Assembly (NCBI GenBank): GCA_018136815.1
Contig: CM030938.1
Location: forward strand, 1,524,202-1,588,201
DNA from: Isochrysis galbana
Lineage: Eukaryota > Haptophyta > Isochrysidales > Isochrysidaceae
Length of the DNA stretch: 64,000 bases
Direction: 5' to 3'
The position numbers were made by a program, and so were the translations under genes. A model generated the notes under the pieces. It worked only from the letters and a program-made list of their open reading frames with translations, did no database searches and was not told the DNA's origin. This document shows, piece after piece, positions 20,998-32,903 of this stretch; position 1 is the stretch's first letter, and each line of letters begins with the position of its first letter.

Positions 20998-22640
20998 ATG
21001 AAGCGTCGCGCCGACGAGACGGACGGCTACTTTGAGTCGTACGGTGAGCTCTCTTGAGCGCGAGGCTGGCAGCGGGCCAGAAGGCGACGCACCCGCTTGA
21101 GCTGCCTTAGCCCTCCTTCTGCTGCACCTTTCCCGCTCGACTGAAAGCCGCCGCTGGCTGCAGAGATGACTCTCGTCACGTTGCGGCCTCTGCTCGCTGG
21201 CAACTGGTAGGACAAGCAGCCATTCATGAGGAGATGCTCCGCTGCCGCCGAACGGAGGCGTATTTGTCGGCGCTTGGCGACATTGCACAGAGCCACATCC
21301 GCGGCAAGGCTGTACTCGACGTAGGCTGTGGGTCGGGAGTGCTTGCGATGGCCTGTGCGCGGCTCGGCGCCCGTGCCGTGTACGCAGTCGAGGCGTCCGA
21401 GATGGCCATGTATGCCAGACAGATCGTGAAGGACAATGGATTGGACTCCATCGTGAAGGTTCATCATTGCAGTGCGGAAGAGGTAGCGCTCAGCCCTGCC
21501 GCGGCCTCCAAACGCCTGCCCAACTGGAAGGAGCACATGCGCTCATCCTCCATGAGTTGAGTGCAGTATCCGTTGACTTTGCCTGCTCGACTTGCCTCAG
21601 CTTTCGCTGCCAGAAGAAGTAGACATCGTCGTTTCCGAGTGGATGGGATCGTTCCTTCTCTACGAGAGAATGCTTCCTGCGGTGAGCAACCTTAATGCTG
21701 ACGATGTTAGCTGGCATGGTTGGTTGTGCGCACGTGTCTTGAGGCAACACCAGCACCCAACATCGCATTGATGACGTGTGCGCTTTTCTTACGGAGCTAT
21801 GACCGTGACTGTGATTGTTACTTAATGTATCCGATTGTGTCTGTCTTCAGGTCCTGCTAGCACGTGACAAGTGGCTCAAGCGCGGCTCGGGCATGATGTT
21901 CCCATCGCGTGCAAGGCTTTGGATCGCTCCTTACCGTGATGATGGTATATGGGACGACATTTCCGAATTCTGGGCGTCACCGATTCATGGCTTCGATATG
22001 TGCGTCCATGAAAGTGTCTTATAGCAGGACTGCCACCCTCTTACACCTTCGTAGCCTGACTGCCCGCTGCCGTTGCGCAATCGCATTAGGTCTGCAATGT
22101 TGCCACTAGCTAAGGCTGAGCGCACGGACAAGCCGCTAATCACTCTTGCAGCAGCTGAAAATGTCATGGCCGGAGCTACGCTCCTGGTCGACATCGATCT
22201 CGTAACGGTGGCGTATCCAGGACCCGCCGCACGTGGCGCTCCTCTGGTTGGATCCTTCTCGGTCAAGACGCATGTGGCCACTGACGCATTCGTTGGCTTC
22301 GTCGGCTGGTTCGATACACAATTCTATCCCAACGGCCCTTGGTTGGACACCTCACCCTACAAACCGCCAACACATTGGCAGCAGGTTAAGCACCAGTGAC
22401 CCAAGAGCAGCAGCAGCGCCTAGGCCACCCGCTCTACACATCACTACCTCTTCGTTGGAAACTCGGCCAAATCCCCTTCCACTTGGGTGGCTGCAGGTTC
22501 TATTTCTTTGGGACACTCCGTGGGAGGGTCTAGAACAAGACGATGAGCTTACAGGATGTGTTCAGGCAAGTGCCACCCACTCCTTCAAAAAGTGTCGAGG
22601 CGCGCGTCGCGGTATTCCTTCATCTCCATATCCATCATGA
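20998..22640 (+). CDS. PRMT6-like: Protein arginine methyltransferase, PRMT6-like, about 328 residues
   Basis: Transfers methyl groups from S-adenosylmethionine to arginine. Exons: 20998-21043, 21211-21482, 21601-21681, 21851-21999, 22090-22384, 22497-22640; all junctions keep phase. Exon 1 gives [15 protein letters not shown] and joins to [18 protein letters not shown]. Motif I is [20 protein letters not shown] followed by YAVEAS (SAM binding). The double-E loop is [11 protein letters not shown]. The THW loop is PPTHW near 22370. [20 protein letters not shown] and PIHGFDM match the family order. The YF-x-SY start and HEEML are most like PRMT6 and PRMT1 types. The C-terminal 30 residues after ELTG do not look conserved, so the last splice site or stop may be wrong. 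Confidence 0.85.
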
Positions 22641-24161
22641 TTGGCGGCGCCTGGAGAACAAATATAGTGACATGACTTCCCGTTGGTTCGCATATCTTCG
22701 CAAAAACGGGCACCCATATTGGGCCCTGAAATTTGCACCGGCTTTCCTAGCGCCTCGACACATGCGCTACTAAGCGGCGTGATCCCCGTCCAAACCACCC
22801 TTCTGTTTTCTGCACATGTCTAGATTGAGCATGCCGAGAACAACCGCCGATGCCTATCGATTCGTCTCGAATGCCACCACACAAGGAGTGCGCACTCAGG
22901 AAACGTTATTGCCACGAACGAGGCGAGCAATATCGACGGCGTGACGCCGGAGATCGATACAACTTGTCGAGAAGAACACCATGAGCGCCACCATGAGCGC
23001 GCGAAGCTTGGCAAAAAAGTATTCGAGCTTGACACGACGTGTTGAAGTAGTGCCTTTTCACGCCGGCCATCGCCTTAAATTTGCGCGTAACATTATGCCC
23101 GTGTGACCATCGCCAAGCTTGGAGTATGCAGAGGTCCCCTGCCTACCGTCACCTACTCCTGCCCTCAAGAGTCATCCTGCCTATGCTGAGCGACCCCTCA
23201 GTTCGCACATTTTGTACGTCGTCTCTTACTCCCGGTCTCTTGCTGATGTCCCCTATGTCTATTCTTGTTTGTTCATTCCTCAGCCTATCAACCTCTTCAT
23301 CTACACACACACAATGCCGTCATCGTTCACAATTCACCACATTGTGCACCACAAGAGTTAAGCGGTAAGCGGACATCTTCCAGGCGTAGTAAAACTTCTA
23401 CAAGTACCATGCACTACTGCCTCAACCTCAACCTATTGTTATTTAACAGGAGTCAATGGGGGCGCGCTCTGTCGAGTCGAGCGGAGCCGGAGGGCTCTGA
23501 GCCACTCCGTCGCGAGCGGCACCGGCGGTTAGCGCGGCGCTTTGGCCCTCCTCCCCGCCGGGAGTCGGGTGAATGAAATTCTGGGGTGCACTTTTGTGGT
23601 CGACGTCAATTTCGCACGAGCGCGAAAACGTTTTTGGGTCTGTGTGTCGAATGGCGTCGAAAATGTGCATATTTCTTATAAGATTCTGCCTAATATACCC
23701 ATTTCCAGGGTAATTCCCTAAAAATCGCGTGATAATGATAAAACCTCAATCTTGACTTGCTGAATTTTCACCCTTAGAAGTTAAAAGGCGTGTTTGACCG
23801 CCCTACACTTATAATAAAAGTAGGTTTTGACGATAGCTGATTTTGCTCCTCGATATCGATGTCTCGATATCTAAGTCTAAGTATCTTGTTCCACGCCTTA
23901 GTAAGCTGTAAGCTAGTACTAGTAAGCCTTCGTTTATAGTTATAGTTTTCATTGTTGGTTGTTTCTGTTCCTTTATTATGAGAAAGTCTGAGATGGCGTC
24001 CATGACCATGAACGACACTGGATTGCGCCGTGTTTCTGCCTATTCGCGTCGTCCGGTGCTTTCTCACCACTGGCCTCTTTTCGTAGAGCAGTGGTCACCT
24101 TGTGCCGTGTGCCTCGTTGCCTGTGGAAACAGCCCTGTGGCAATGGCAATGGCAATGGCGG
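22641..24161. other. Intergenic; no gene seen
   Basis: Mixed composition. An AT-rich island at about 23640-23960 includes a dispersed repeat copy. No frame shows a recognisable domain. Confidence 0.4.
23747..23806 (+). repeat. Dispersed repeat ending GTGTTTGACCGCCCTA
   Basis: CCTCAATCTTGACTTGC, CACCCTTAGAAGTTAAAA, then GTGTTTGACCGCCCTA. Matches 4441-4505 inverted over about 60 bp and shares its end with 9099-9176 and 58127-58208. Confidence 0.6.
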
Positions 24162-24166
24162 CTTTG

Positions 24167-24526
24167 TGTCGAATCAAGCCGAAGCTTGATCGTGGGGCAA
24201 GTCTCAGTGGGGCTAGGGCATGAAGTGAAGAGAAGTCTTGAGAGAGGGGGGAAAGGGCGCGCTACATCGCGACGACGGCCCACGAGACACCACCCCACAT
24301 CACTCACTCACCAACAAGAAAACTCCGAAAACTAACGCAACATCGCACAAACAAATCAATGAAACAAGTAAGGACAAACGAACAACGAACAAATGCGGCG
24401 TGCAATGCGGCGGAGCTTCGAGGCAACTCATTGGCAAAAACAAAACTCACTCAATTTTCTCACACACTACACATAGATAGAAGCACCGCATCCGCCTAGA
24501 GTATATAAAGTACTCTGGATGCGACA
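24167..24526. repeat. Left LTR
   Basis: Starts TGTCGAATCAAGCC and ends GGATGCGACA. TATATAAAG lies 17-25 bp before its end. Confidence 0.88.
24488..24522. promoter_or_regulatory. TATA element within a hairpin at the LTR end
   Basis: GCATCC and GGATGC, and AGAGTA and TACTCT, form a stem with TATAAAG as loop and GCCT as a bulge. The same structure is at 26100-26134 in the right LTR. On the plus strand a start site 25-30 bp after TATA would fall at or beyond the LTR end. Confidence 0.4.
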
Positions 24527-25778
24527 CCCCCCGACTTAAGTCGAGCGTGCACGCGAGTCATGGGGTGATCAGGCCCAAAACAAGCATGAACGAACGAACA
24601 AAAGCCGAAACAATGAAACAAACACTGTTGAGAGTGTGTGACCCCTTGTCTCAGCCCCCAAAGAGCGTGCACTCTCAGTGGGTTCAACCAAACGCAATCG
24701 CGGATGGTTCAAAGACAAGTGACAAGTCTCAGTCGGGGTGCACGTCCAGACCAAGCGGGCACACACATTCACAATCACGAACAAACGAATGAACACTCAC
24801 GACTGAAACGAGAAACGAAAGGAATGAAGCGAATGAAGCGAGGAAGCCAAAGAATCAATGAACATGGGCCCCAACCTCCTACAATTTCCTTGCGCGGCCG
24901 AGAACTAGAAACCCGAAACGTAGTCGAACACCATCTGACTTTGAAAGCCAGACTCCACACCATGTAGCACCATAGCTGAGCAAATATGAAAATCAGAACG
25001 AGAATAATCGAGAATCGAGAATCGAGAACGAGGACGCGGGTGGCCGAAGCCTGAACGAGAATGATTGATTGAGAGAAGGTGGCCTTAGCCGAAACGAGAG
25101 GGGTGATCGCAAGCGATCGAAACAGGGAATATTTGCTCAACTACGACGCACACCGAGAATGGGGACCGGGGATCGAAGACCAAAGGAATCGACGACGAAT
25201 GCAAGAACGAGGACAAGAACGAGAAGGAGATCGAGAGCGAGGTCGAGGGCCAGGCTGAAAGCCTTGGGAACCACCACAACAGACGCAACAGCCACCATCG
25301 AGTCAAACAAACGCAGCGGGGGAAAGAGAGAGACTCAGTCACCACCACCACCGCCACCGCCACACTGTCGAGCGCGACGGCAGCGACGGCGACGACAAGG
25401 GTGGCGAGGGTGAGGAGACCTGCGAGCTTGAGGCTGAGGAGGACTCAGCCATCAAGGGTAGGGAGGAGCGGCAGAGAGAGAACGAGAGAGACAACACCGG
25501 GCATACGTACGAATGGCAATGGGGGAAAGGAAGGTGAGGCAGTGGGAAGCGGAGGCTTGGTGAGGCGGAGGTGAGGCGAGAGGCAAAGGAATGGCGAGGG
25601 AAGGCAGGCTGACCGCGCTCGTCACCACAAAGGCGAGCCATGCTCATCCCACGGGTCAGAGCGGGTTGATGAGTGAGACGGGCAAGTGCACCATGCGCAT
25701 GTGTGGGCTTGTGCGCCTTGTGATGGTCGGCGAGATGTGTGGCGAGGGCGTGCGGGTGAGTGAGGGATGTCTTTGAAC

Positions 25779-26138
25779 TGTCGAATCAAGCCGAAGCTTG
25801 ATCGTGGGGCAAGTCTCAGTGGGGCTAGGGCATGAAGTGAAGAGAAGTCTTGAGAGAGGGGGGAAAGGGCGCGCTACATCGCGACGACGGCCCACGAGAC
25901 ACCACCCCACATCACTCACTCACCAACAAGAAAACTCCGAAAACTAACGCAACATCGCACAAACAAATCAATGAAACAAGTAAGGACAAACGAACAACGA
26001 ACAAATGCGGCGTGCAATGCGGCGGAGCTTCGAGGCAACTCATTGGCAAAAACAAAACTCACTCAATTTTCTCACACACTACACATAGATAGAAGCACCG
26101 CATCCGCCTAGAGTATATAAAGTACTCTGGATGCGACA
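25779..26138. repeat. Right LTR
   Basis: Same sequence as 24167-24526 as far as I can compare by eye. Confidence 0.88.
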
Positions 26139-26579
26139 CTTTGGCGTCGACGCTGCGCTCGTGGCAGTACGCGCGCTCGGTCCAGGGCGCGGGCATCGCG
26201 GGCCGGGACTGTGTAGTTGTAGTTGCCCCTTGGGCACCTTGGAGCGTGCGGGGGGCTCGGATTGGGCCTTGGGAGCCATGGCAAGGGCAGGGGGGCCGTT
26301 CCACGAAGCGGCGCCGTTCCACGACGCGAATGCCTCTAGATAACTTTACTCTACAACAAATCTCTCGTCGCGTCACTGCGGCGGCGCTCTCCTCTCCATG
26401 TCCCCCCGCGCCCCCCTTTCTTCCCGTCTCCTGTCCGTTTCTCTCCTGCTTCCTCTTCTGTCCCTCTCCCCTAATTGGGGTACTCCTAGACTTCCCCCCT
26501 GGCTGACTATAATATCCCTCTCGTCTCTCCCCTCCATGTCTCCCGCCCCCTTTAGGGGATCACACCCCCCCCGCTCGGG

Positions 26580-26764
26580 ATCAAACCTCGCTTGGGGGGG
26601 GGGAGGGGGGGGGGGGGGGAGGGGAGAGAAAGAGAAAGAGAGGGAGGGAGGGAGAGAGAGAAAGGGGGCGAGAGCGAGTGCGAGAGCGAGAGCGAGAGCG
26701 AGAGCGAGCGAGCGAGCGAGCGAGCGAGCGAGCGAGCGAGCGAGAGAGGGAGAGAGAGACCGCC
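26580..26764. repeat. G-run, GA-rich and (GAGC)n tract before the TRPM-like gene
   Basis: G-run at about 26597-26619, GA-rich DNA, then (GAGC)n at about 26703-26744, ending directly before the start codon at 26765. The preceding stretch 26144-26579 is GC-rich with no recognisable gene. Confidence 0.8.
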
Positions 26765-29700
26765 ATGTCTCCCTCGGACACCTCTCACATGCGTCCCGCC
26801 TCGCCGGGGTGGAGCCAGGCGAGCTCTCAGCTGCATGGCGACACGGAGGACAGTGTTTCCGCGCCATTTGCAAAATCCGCGCTCTCCACTGCCAAAGCCT
26901 TCTTCTCCAGCCTGCACTGGAAGTGCAACCTCGACGAATCTCCCTATCTGTCGGAAGAAGGCCAAGGGATAGAGAGAGAGCAAGGGGGGGAGAGGAGCCC
27001 GAGCACTAGGAGAAGTGGCGACACTCCGAAGAGCTCCTGTAGGAGCCCCGCGCCGATCAAGGTGAATCTTTTCGACAGCGCTGGTTCCGAACGGAACACC
27101 TTGGCCACACCGTGGAATCCCGAGCAACCTGACCGCAATTGGATGGTACATGGCGAGGTTGTCTTCCCCGACGCAGACAAGATGGCTGCTCGCGTAAAGA
27201 CCGCAAAGTTTGCGTGCTTGAAACATAAAACTGACACGAAAAAGGTGGCCAATCTCCTGGACGAGTACTGGAAACTACCCTCTCCAAAAGTGCTGCTCTC
27301 CGTCACAGGGTGGGCACAGGAGATGAAGCGAGAGCCCCGCCTCGAGTCGCTTTTTAAGCTCGGTCTTGCCGAGGCGGCACGGCGCACGAATGCGTGGGTG
27401 ATCACTGGCGGTACTGATGCGGGAGTGATGGCACTAGTCGGCTCCGCGATCGCCGCACACTCGGTGACGGGAGGTATGCAGATCCCGTGCATTGGCATTG
27501 CGCCGTTTCAAGCAGTGATGCACAAGGAGACATTTTATTCGCCGAGCGCACAAGACCTCGCCAACCTTCCCGCCAATATCGTGTGGACAAAGCGGCACGA
27601 TAATTCCAGCCGGGAGGCGGGCCTCGATCTCAACCACACTCACTTCCTCCTCGTCGACAAGCCCTTAGAAAAAGATGAATCGCCTTTCGGCGGTGAGATC
27701 AAGTTCCGCAATGAGCTAGAGGAGCAGCTTTCGCTGGACAAGCGCATCCCCAAGGTGCTGCTCGTATTTGGCGGTGGCAAGGGAACGGTTGAGATGGTCG
27801 CCGAGTCGGTCAAGCGCAAGACTCCAATCGTGCTCGTCAAGGAGGCGGGTGGCGCCTCACAAGCCATCGCCGAGTTGCTTGAGCCGCTATTTCATTGCGA
27901 GCATCAAGCGCTACTTCGCAACCCACAGGAGCTCGAGCGGCGCGTCTTCGAGCGGTTGGACGAATATAAGGCTTCAGGCCGGCTGGACGTGCTGCATGGA
28001 CGGCAAATCGCGTCCGCGATCTTGGCGAAAGACTGGCTGAACGTGATTGCGCGCCACTTCAACCTCGTGCAGGTATTCACAATCACGCAGCAGGTGAGGG
28101 CTCGATGTGAATGAAGTGCAGATATCCGTGTGGTAAGGAGCGGCTGACGCGGGCGGAGAGTGTGCGCTTCGCGCAAAGAGTGCGCACGCGTCGCCGCTCC
28201 ACCGCCCATGATAACGTGCGCGGCCATGGCCACAGGTTCGGCCGGTGTAGCGACTTTGCGCGATCTGCCGCATAATAGGCCCATGCTGCAAATTGAAGGA
28301 CTTTCAGTCTCCCATCCTTGCCGCCCCTCTCTTCGCAGAACCGCGTGCCATTCGACGTGGCGGTGATTCGCTCCATTGTGTCGGCATTCAAGATATCCGA
28401 AGACGAGCAGAACGAGATCGCGATGCGAAAGCGCCAACCCGTCCCGCTCCAACGAAGGCACCCTGCTCCGCACAAGGATGCGCGGTCGCAGAAGAACCCC
28501 AATTACCCAGCTCGCGTGCATGTCCCGGATGAGAAGGTGTCTTGGACTGTGGAGTGGAACGAGTACCAGCCACCCGAGTGGACTGGCGAGCGCGTTGCTT
28601 CGGCGCTCAAGGACGTGAAGGAATGCTGCGAGGGAAACCCTCCAAAGAACCCTCAGGGCCGTACAGGCATGAGCGGCCGCGGGCTCCTCGAGAGGTGGGG
28701 GCCAAATTTTGCTGCCGACCCCATCGTGACGCGTTGGAAAGGCAGAGTGAATGAGAATGGCACCTCAAAGCGGAAACCTAGGTTGCAGGTCCTTGCCGTA
28801 AGTCGCGAGGACTCAGAGGCTTGGGCATTGCCCGGCGGCAGGAGGAAGATCAAGACAAATGGCGAGCAAGAAAACGAGTTCGAAGCGGCGAAGCGTGGGT
28901 TTTGCGAGAAAGTCATCGGCCTCCAGATCGATCATTGCTCTGAGAAACATGTTCTGCTTCTCAGAGACGTTTTTGGCGAAGCGGCCCCCAATCATTTTGT
29001 GCACCGCGGATACGTCGACGACGCCCGCAATACGGACAACGCTTGGCTGGAGACGACTGCATACCACTTCCATTGCAAGGACGATCTTGTGAAGAGCATC
29101 GATGAGGCCGCTCAAGGCAACGCAGGTCAGCCAACTCGGCCTCTACTCCTTGCCGTGGGGCTCCTCGCCCGTTACCAGGCCCGCACCCACCGCTCCCCCC
29201 CAAGATGCTGACTCGCGTTGACTGTTGACCAACTCCGTCCCCGCCGTACAGTCTGGCTCGACGTCGACGCTGAGATGGAGCCTCGCTTCGCTAGGCTATA
29301 CGCCACACACCGCGAATGGGTCGAAAAAGCGGCCCGCGCTTTGGAGCCACACACCGAGGCCCTCTCTACTAAGTGCCAGCTTGGTTATAAAAGGCGTCTC
29401 AAGGTTCCCGTTGACATGGTGCCGTGGTCGGTGGATTGGCCCGCTTACAAACCCCGTGAGTTCACCGACGAATCTGTGAGTGATGGGTTCAAGGCCAAAA
29501 GAAATTGGGCGGATCCGGATACGCCGTTTCCCAAGGAGTTCATTACAAAGCTCCACGAAAATCGCGAAACCTTCGAGGGTGACATCACATTTGACCAACA
29601 CGACCGGCCGAGGAACCCGCGCGGCCGCACAGGTATAGTGGGCCGCGGACGGCTCGGCAAGTGGGGCCCGAACCACCAGGCGCACGCGATTGTCACCCGT

Positions 29701-32412
29701 AAAGTCCCCCGCAAGAAGTCCGACGGCACAGAGGCTGATGCGATTGAGGTGATCGTGATCCATCGGGATGATACGCGGGAGTGGTCACTTCCTGGCGGCA
29801 TGGTCCAAGTAGGCGAGGATAGGTTCGCCACTGTGCGGCGCAAGTTCGTTGAGGAGGCGCTGGAGTGCGTAGAGCCAACGGAGCATTTGGAGCGGGAGGG
29901 CCTTCTCGATGAGCTCTTCGCGTCCAGCAACGGGCGCGAGATTTACTGCGGATACGTCGACGATCCACGCAACACAGACAACGCATGGGTTGAGACCACG
30001 GCCGTGCACTTCCATTGCTCGCCACGCGTGGCGGCAAAACTCCGCCTCAACACCAGATTTGGGGCGGTGAGGTGGTACGACATCACTTCCTGCGATGAAA
30101 TAGATTTCTACGCGAGTCACAAGGACTGGGTCGAGCTCACGAAGAGGAGGCTAGAGCAGCGGGAGAAGCACCGCCAGCTGCTACGCCTCGTCGTGAGCTG
30201 CGGCCGTCGCGACACCGTTGAGAGCGTTTTGACCGACCCCAGCTTGACCCAACAGCGTCAGCAACAAGTGGTGCAGGCGGCCTTTGGCGACGCCCTTATA
30301 CTCGCAACGAAGCCGCACTTCGAGGTCGGAGTCGTCGATCTGCTTCTGGACAATGGAGCGCGCGCGGAGAATGTGGTTCTGGACGAGCTCTTTAAGGTGA
30401 GGGGCGACCGGTTTGGCTACCTTAAAGCGATCGAGCAGGGATATTCCAACAAGGAGCACTCGGCGACATCCCGCTGCGGAAATTGGTACTTAATGCCGTC
30501 CATCCACTGCATTGTACGCGGCGTGGGAAAGCACAGCTCGCGAGGCCTCAAACGTGAGTCATTCAAACTATGCCAGCCAGAGCATGCGAGATTCCTCAGC
30601 TCTCTCGTCCCAGGCTTCAAGCACTATGCCGAGAGAAGAGAGAAGCCCTGCAATATGGACATCATGTTTTGGGCGCTCGCGTGTGGAGCGTTCGATCTTG
30701 CTTTCACGCTATGGTGCCGCTGCGAGTCGCCGCTCCGCGCAGCACTGCTCGCACAGCACGTGTGCCGCTTCGTCCGCAAGGAAAAGCGGCGGCACGTCAA
30801 ACAACTCCAAGAGCTCGAGGCACGGTTTTGCAACGCAGCGCACGAGGTGCTCGACGAGATTGACGATGAGGAGACGGCGCGCCAGGTATTGCAATCCTAC
30901 TCCAGCGATTTTGCAATACTTGGGCAAGCGGGCCAACGCATCACTTTGATTGAACTTGCAATCGAGTTGGACAACAAGGAGTTCATTTCACATCGCTACT
31001 GTCAAGGCATCATCGACCAGATGTGGCTCGGCCGCGCCTCTGAAGGTGGATGCGTGCAGCTGGCGCCTCCACACGAACCTTGGCGGCTGTTTCTGCAAGT
31101 GTTGATCCCCTTCGTGTGCATCGTGAAACTCAAACGCAACGACCTCTTTCACGCTCACGAGTTCACCGGGAGAGGCGAAAAAAATGTGACGCCCTATGAC
31201 CATCCCAACAGTCTGCAGAGCTTCTCCGGGTTTTGGCATATTCCTGCCGTCAAACGAATCGTGCATCTGCTCTCACTCACCACGTTCGCGATCCTCACCG
31301 TCGTCATTGTTTTGATGCCAGCGTGCGGCCCGCTGGGTGTCACCCATGTCATCTGGCTCGTCTACGTCGCTGCATACTTGCTCATGGTAGTGCATCAGAT
31401 TATGCTCAACCACCGGTTGTGGCGGCGCAGCACTTACAACATCCTCGAGGCGATTGTCCTCGTATTGCTTACCCTCAGCGCGTCCCTCCGTGCATTTATG
31501 GCCTCACAAACACAGGAGGACGCCCTTAGGTATAGTCCAGCCTCGGACTTGATCGATTGGGCCAACCAGCAGCGATCGGCCGAAGCGCCCTTGCGCCCAG
31601 GCTGGCCATGGTTTACGGACCACATCGAGGCGCACTACTTGGCCGATAGCGCTCACTTTTGTGGGTGGACCCCTGTGCTCGAGGCCTACCGCACGATCTT
31701 GGCGGTAGCGATGGTGCTTTTTGCCCTGCGGATGCTAGAGTGGTTCACCAACAACTTGGAGATGGGAGTACTCGTTGTGATAATCATTCGGATGATCCGC
31801 AACGTGAGCGATTGGATGCCCATCCTGCTTACGATCACAACTGGCTTTGCCATCGCCATGTCCATCGTGATGCCTAGGTTCAAGATTGGCGATGCGGAGC
31901 TCGGGGTGTACCCTTTCGTTGAACTGGACCTAGACATTTCGGTGGGTGGTCCCTTCATGGCTCCATTCTGGGGCATCTTTGGCTTTTTTGAGCCGGCTGA
32001 CATCGCGCGCGCAGAGGGCAGCGCCTTCTTGACGCCACTTCTCTTCTGGCTCTACTTGCTCATCGCCTTGGTCCTCATGACAAATCTCCTCATCGCCATG
32101 TTCAATGATACGTACGTGGCTGTTAAAGACAAGTCCGACGAAGAGTTCATGATGAGTCGCGCACTGAAGCTTAAAGGCTACGTAGCCCTTTATGCGGTCC
32201 CTGCGCCTTTCAATGTGCTTGCGTGGATGTGGGATAGAGTACGAAGCCGCCTTCGGAAAAAGACCACGATGGCTAGAGACGCGAACGCCTTCAGCAGTCA
32301 CGACTCCGTTAAGGGGCTTGCATATATTTCAGAAACACTCGCACGCGACCGCTATTTGAACGGGATTCGTGCACACGAGACTGAGCAGCGCTCTGTCGCT
32401 TTCGCGTTTTAG
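26765..32412 (+). CDS. TRPM-like channel with SLOG and two tandem Nudix domains before the pore, 1758 residues
   Basis: Three exons, 26765-28093, 28339-29125 and 29252-32412; phases agree and give 1758 residues. Residues about 170-420 form the TRPM N-terminal SLOG nucleotide-binding domain (LLSVTGWAQEM, AWVITGGTDAGVMALVGSAI, IPCIGIAPF, NHTHFLLVD, VFGGGKGTVEM). Residues about 510-715 are a NUDT9-like Nudix domain (GRTGMSGRGLLERWGP, WALPGG, YVDDARNTDNAW) and about 762-1000 a second one (GRTGIVGRGRLGKWGP, WSLPGGMVQVGE, YVDDPRNTDNAW). A TRPM-homology-like helical region follows, then six membrane segments (S1 near 1374), a pore loop (GGPFMAPFWGIFGFFEP) and S6 with LLIAMFNDTYVAVKDKSDEE leading to the TRP helix. 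In animal TRPM2 the single Nudix domain is C-terminal; here both are internal. Both Nudix boxes are altered (RGFCEK and RKFVEE instead of RE-x-x-EE), so ADP-ribose binding is more likely than hydrolysis. Probably a cation channel gated by ADP-ribose-like nucleotides. Confidence 0.9.
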
Positions 32413-32903
32413 CGTGTCGAAGACCTTATGGCTTAGGTCCAAGGGGGTACTCAAAAACTGATCGAGCTCGTCCAGGAAAACTCTGACGACTCGAACAAGC
32501 AACGAGTAGTTGAGCCATCCTAGATGAGTAGACAACTTTTGGTCGTTGATTCTTTGCCGCTCACCTGTCTTACGCACGGCGCCTTCTTAGCCCACACTGC
32601 TACATGCATGCCGCCGCACTGACTCGGGCCGAACGATTTACTCATCCCTTATGCGCCGGCACCAGTATCCATCTTGGCGGTCGGAGACAGTGTTCAGGCA
32701 TAAAAAAGGATCTTGTCCCCGACGGTGTTGCTCCTTGACACCTACATTTGTGTTGTCTTCCTACGGCCTACCCAAGAGTGAGCAGTTCCCATTCACAGGG
32801 CCTCCCTTCCGGTAGGGAGACTGAGTTGAGAAACTTTGGTTGGTTGGGAGAGATGTTAGCTATCCTAGGCACTCTCACTAGCTAATCGGACCAAACTTTT
32901 CAG
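32413..32903. other. 3' flank of the TRPM-like gene; no gene seen
   Basis: No supported ORF; moderately AT-rich. Confidence 0.4.

Larger units (their letters stand above)
24162..26143. mobile_element. Non-autonomous LTR retrotransposon with 5-bp target duplication
   Basis: Two direct repeats of 360 bp (24167-24526 and 25779-26138) flank about 1250 bp. Each repeat starts TGTCG and ends CGACA, the standard TG...CA with short inverted ends. The outer flanks carry the same 5 bp, CTTTG (24162-24166 and 26139-26143), as made by an integrase. The repeats look identical by eye over their full length, so insertion is recent. The interior has no gag, protease, RT or integrase frame; it is A/G/C-rich with AACGAACG and GAGAACGAG simple motifs. 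No TGG-type primer site directly follows the left repeat, so orientation and tRNA primer are unclear. It must be mobilised by another element. Confidence 0.9.

Noticed and set aside
22543-22773. Alternative C-terminal frame for the PRMT gene
   Set aside because: It does not join in phase to the conserved exons and shows no PRMT similarity.
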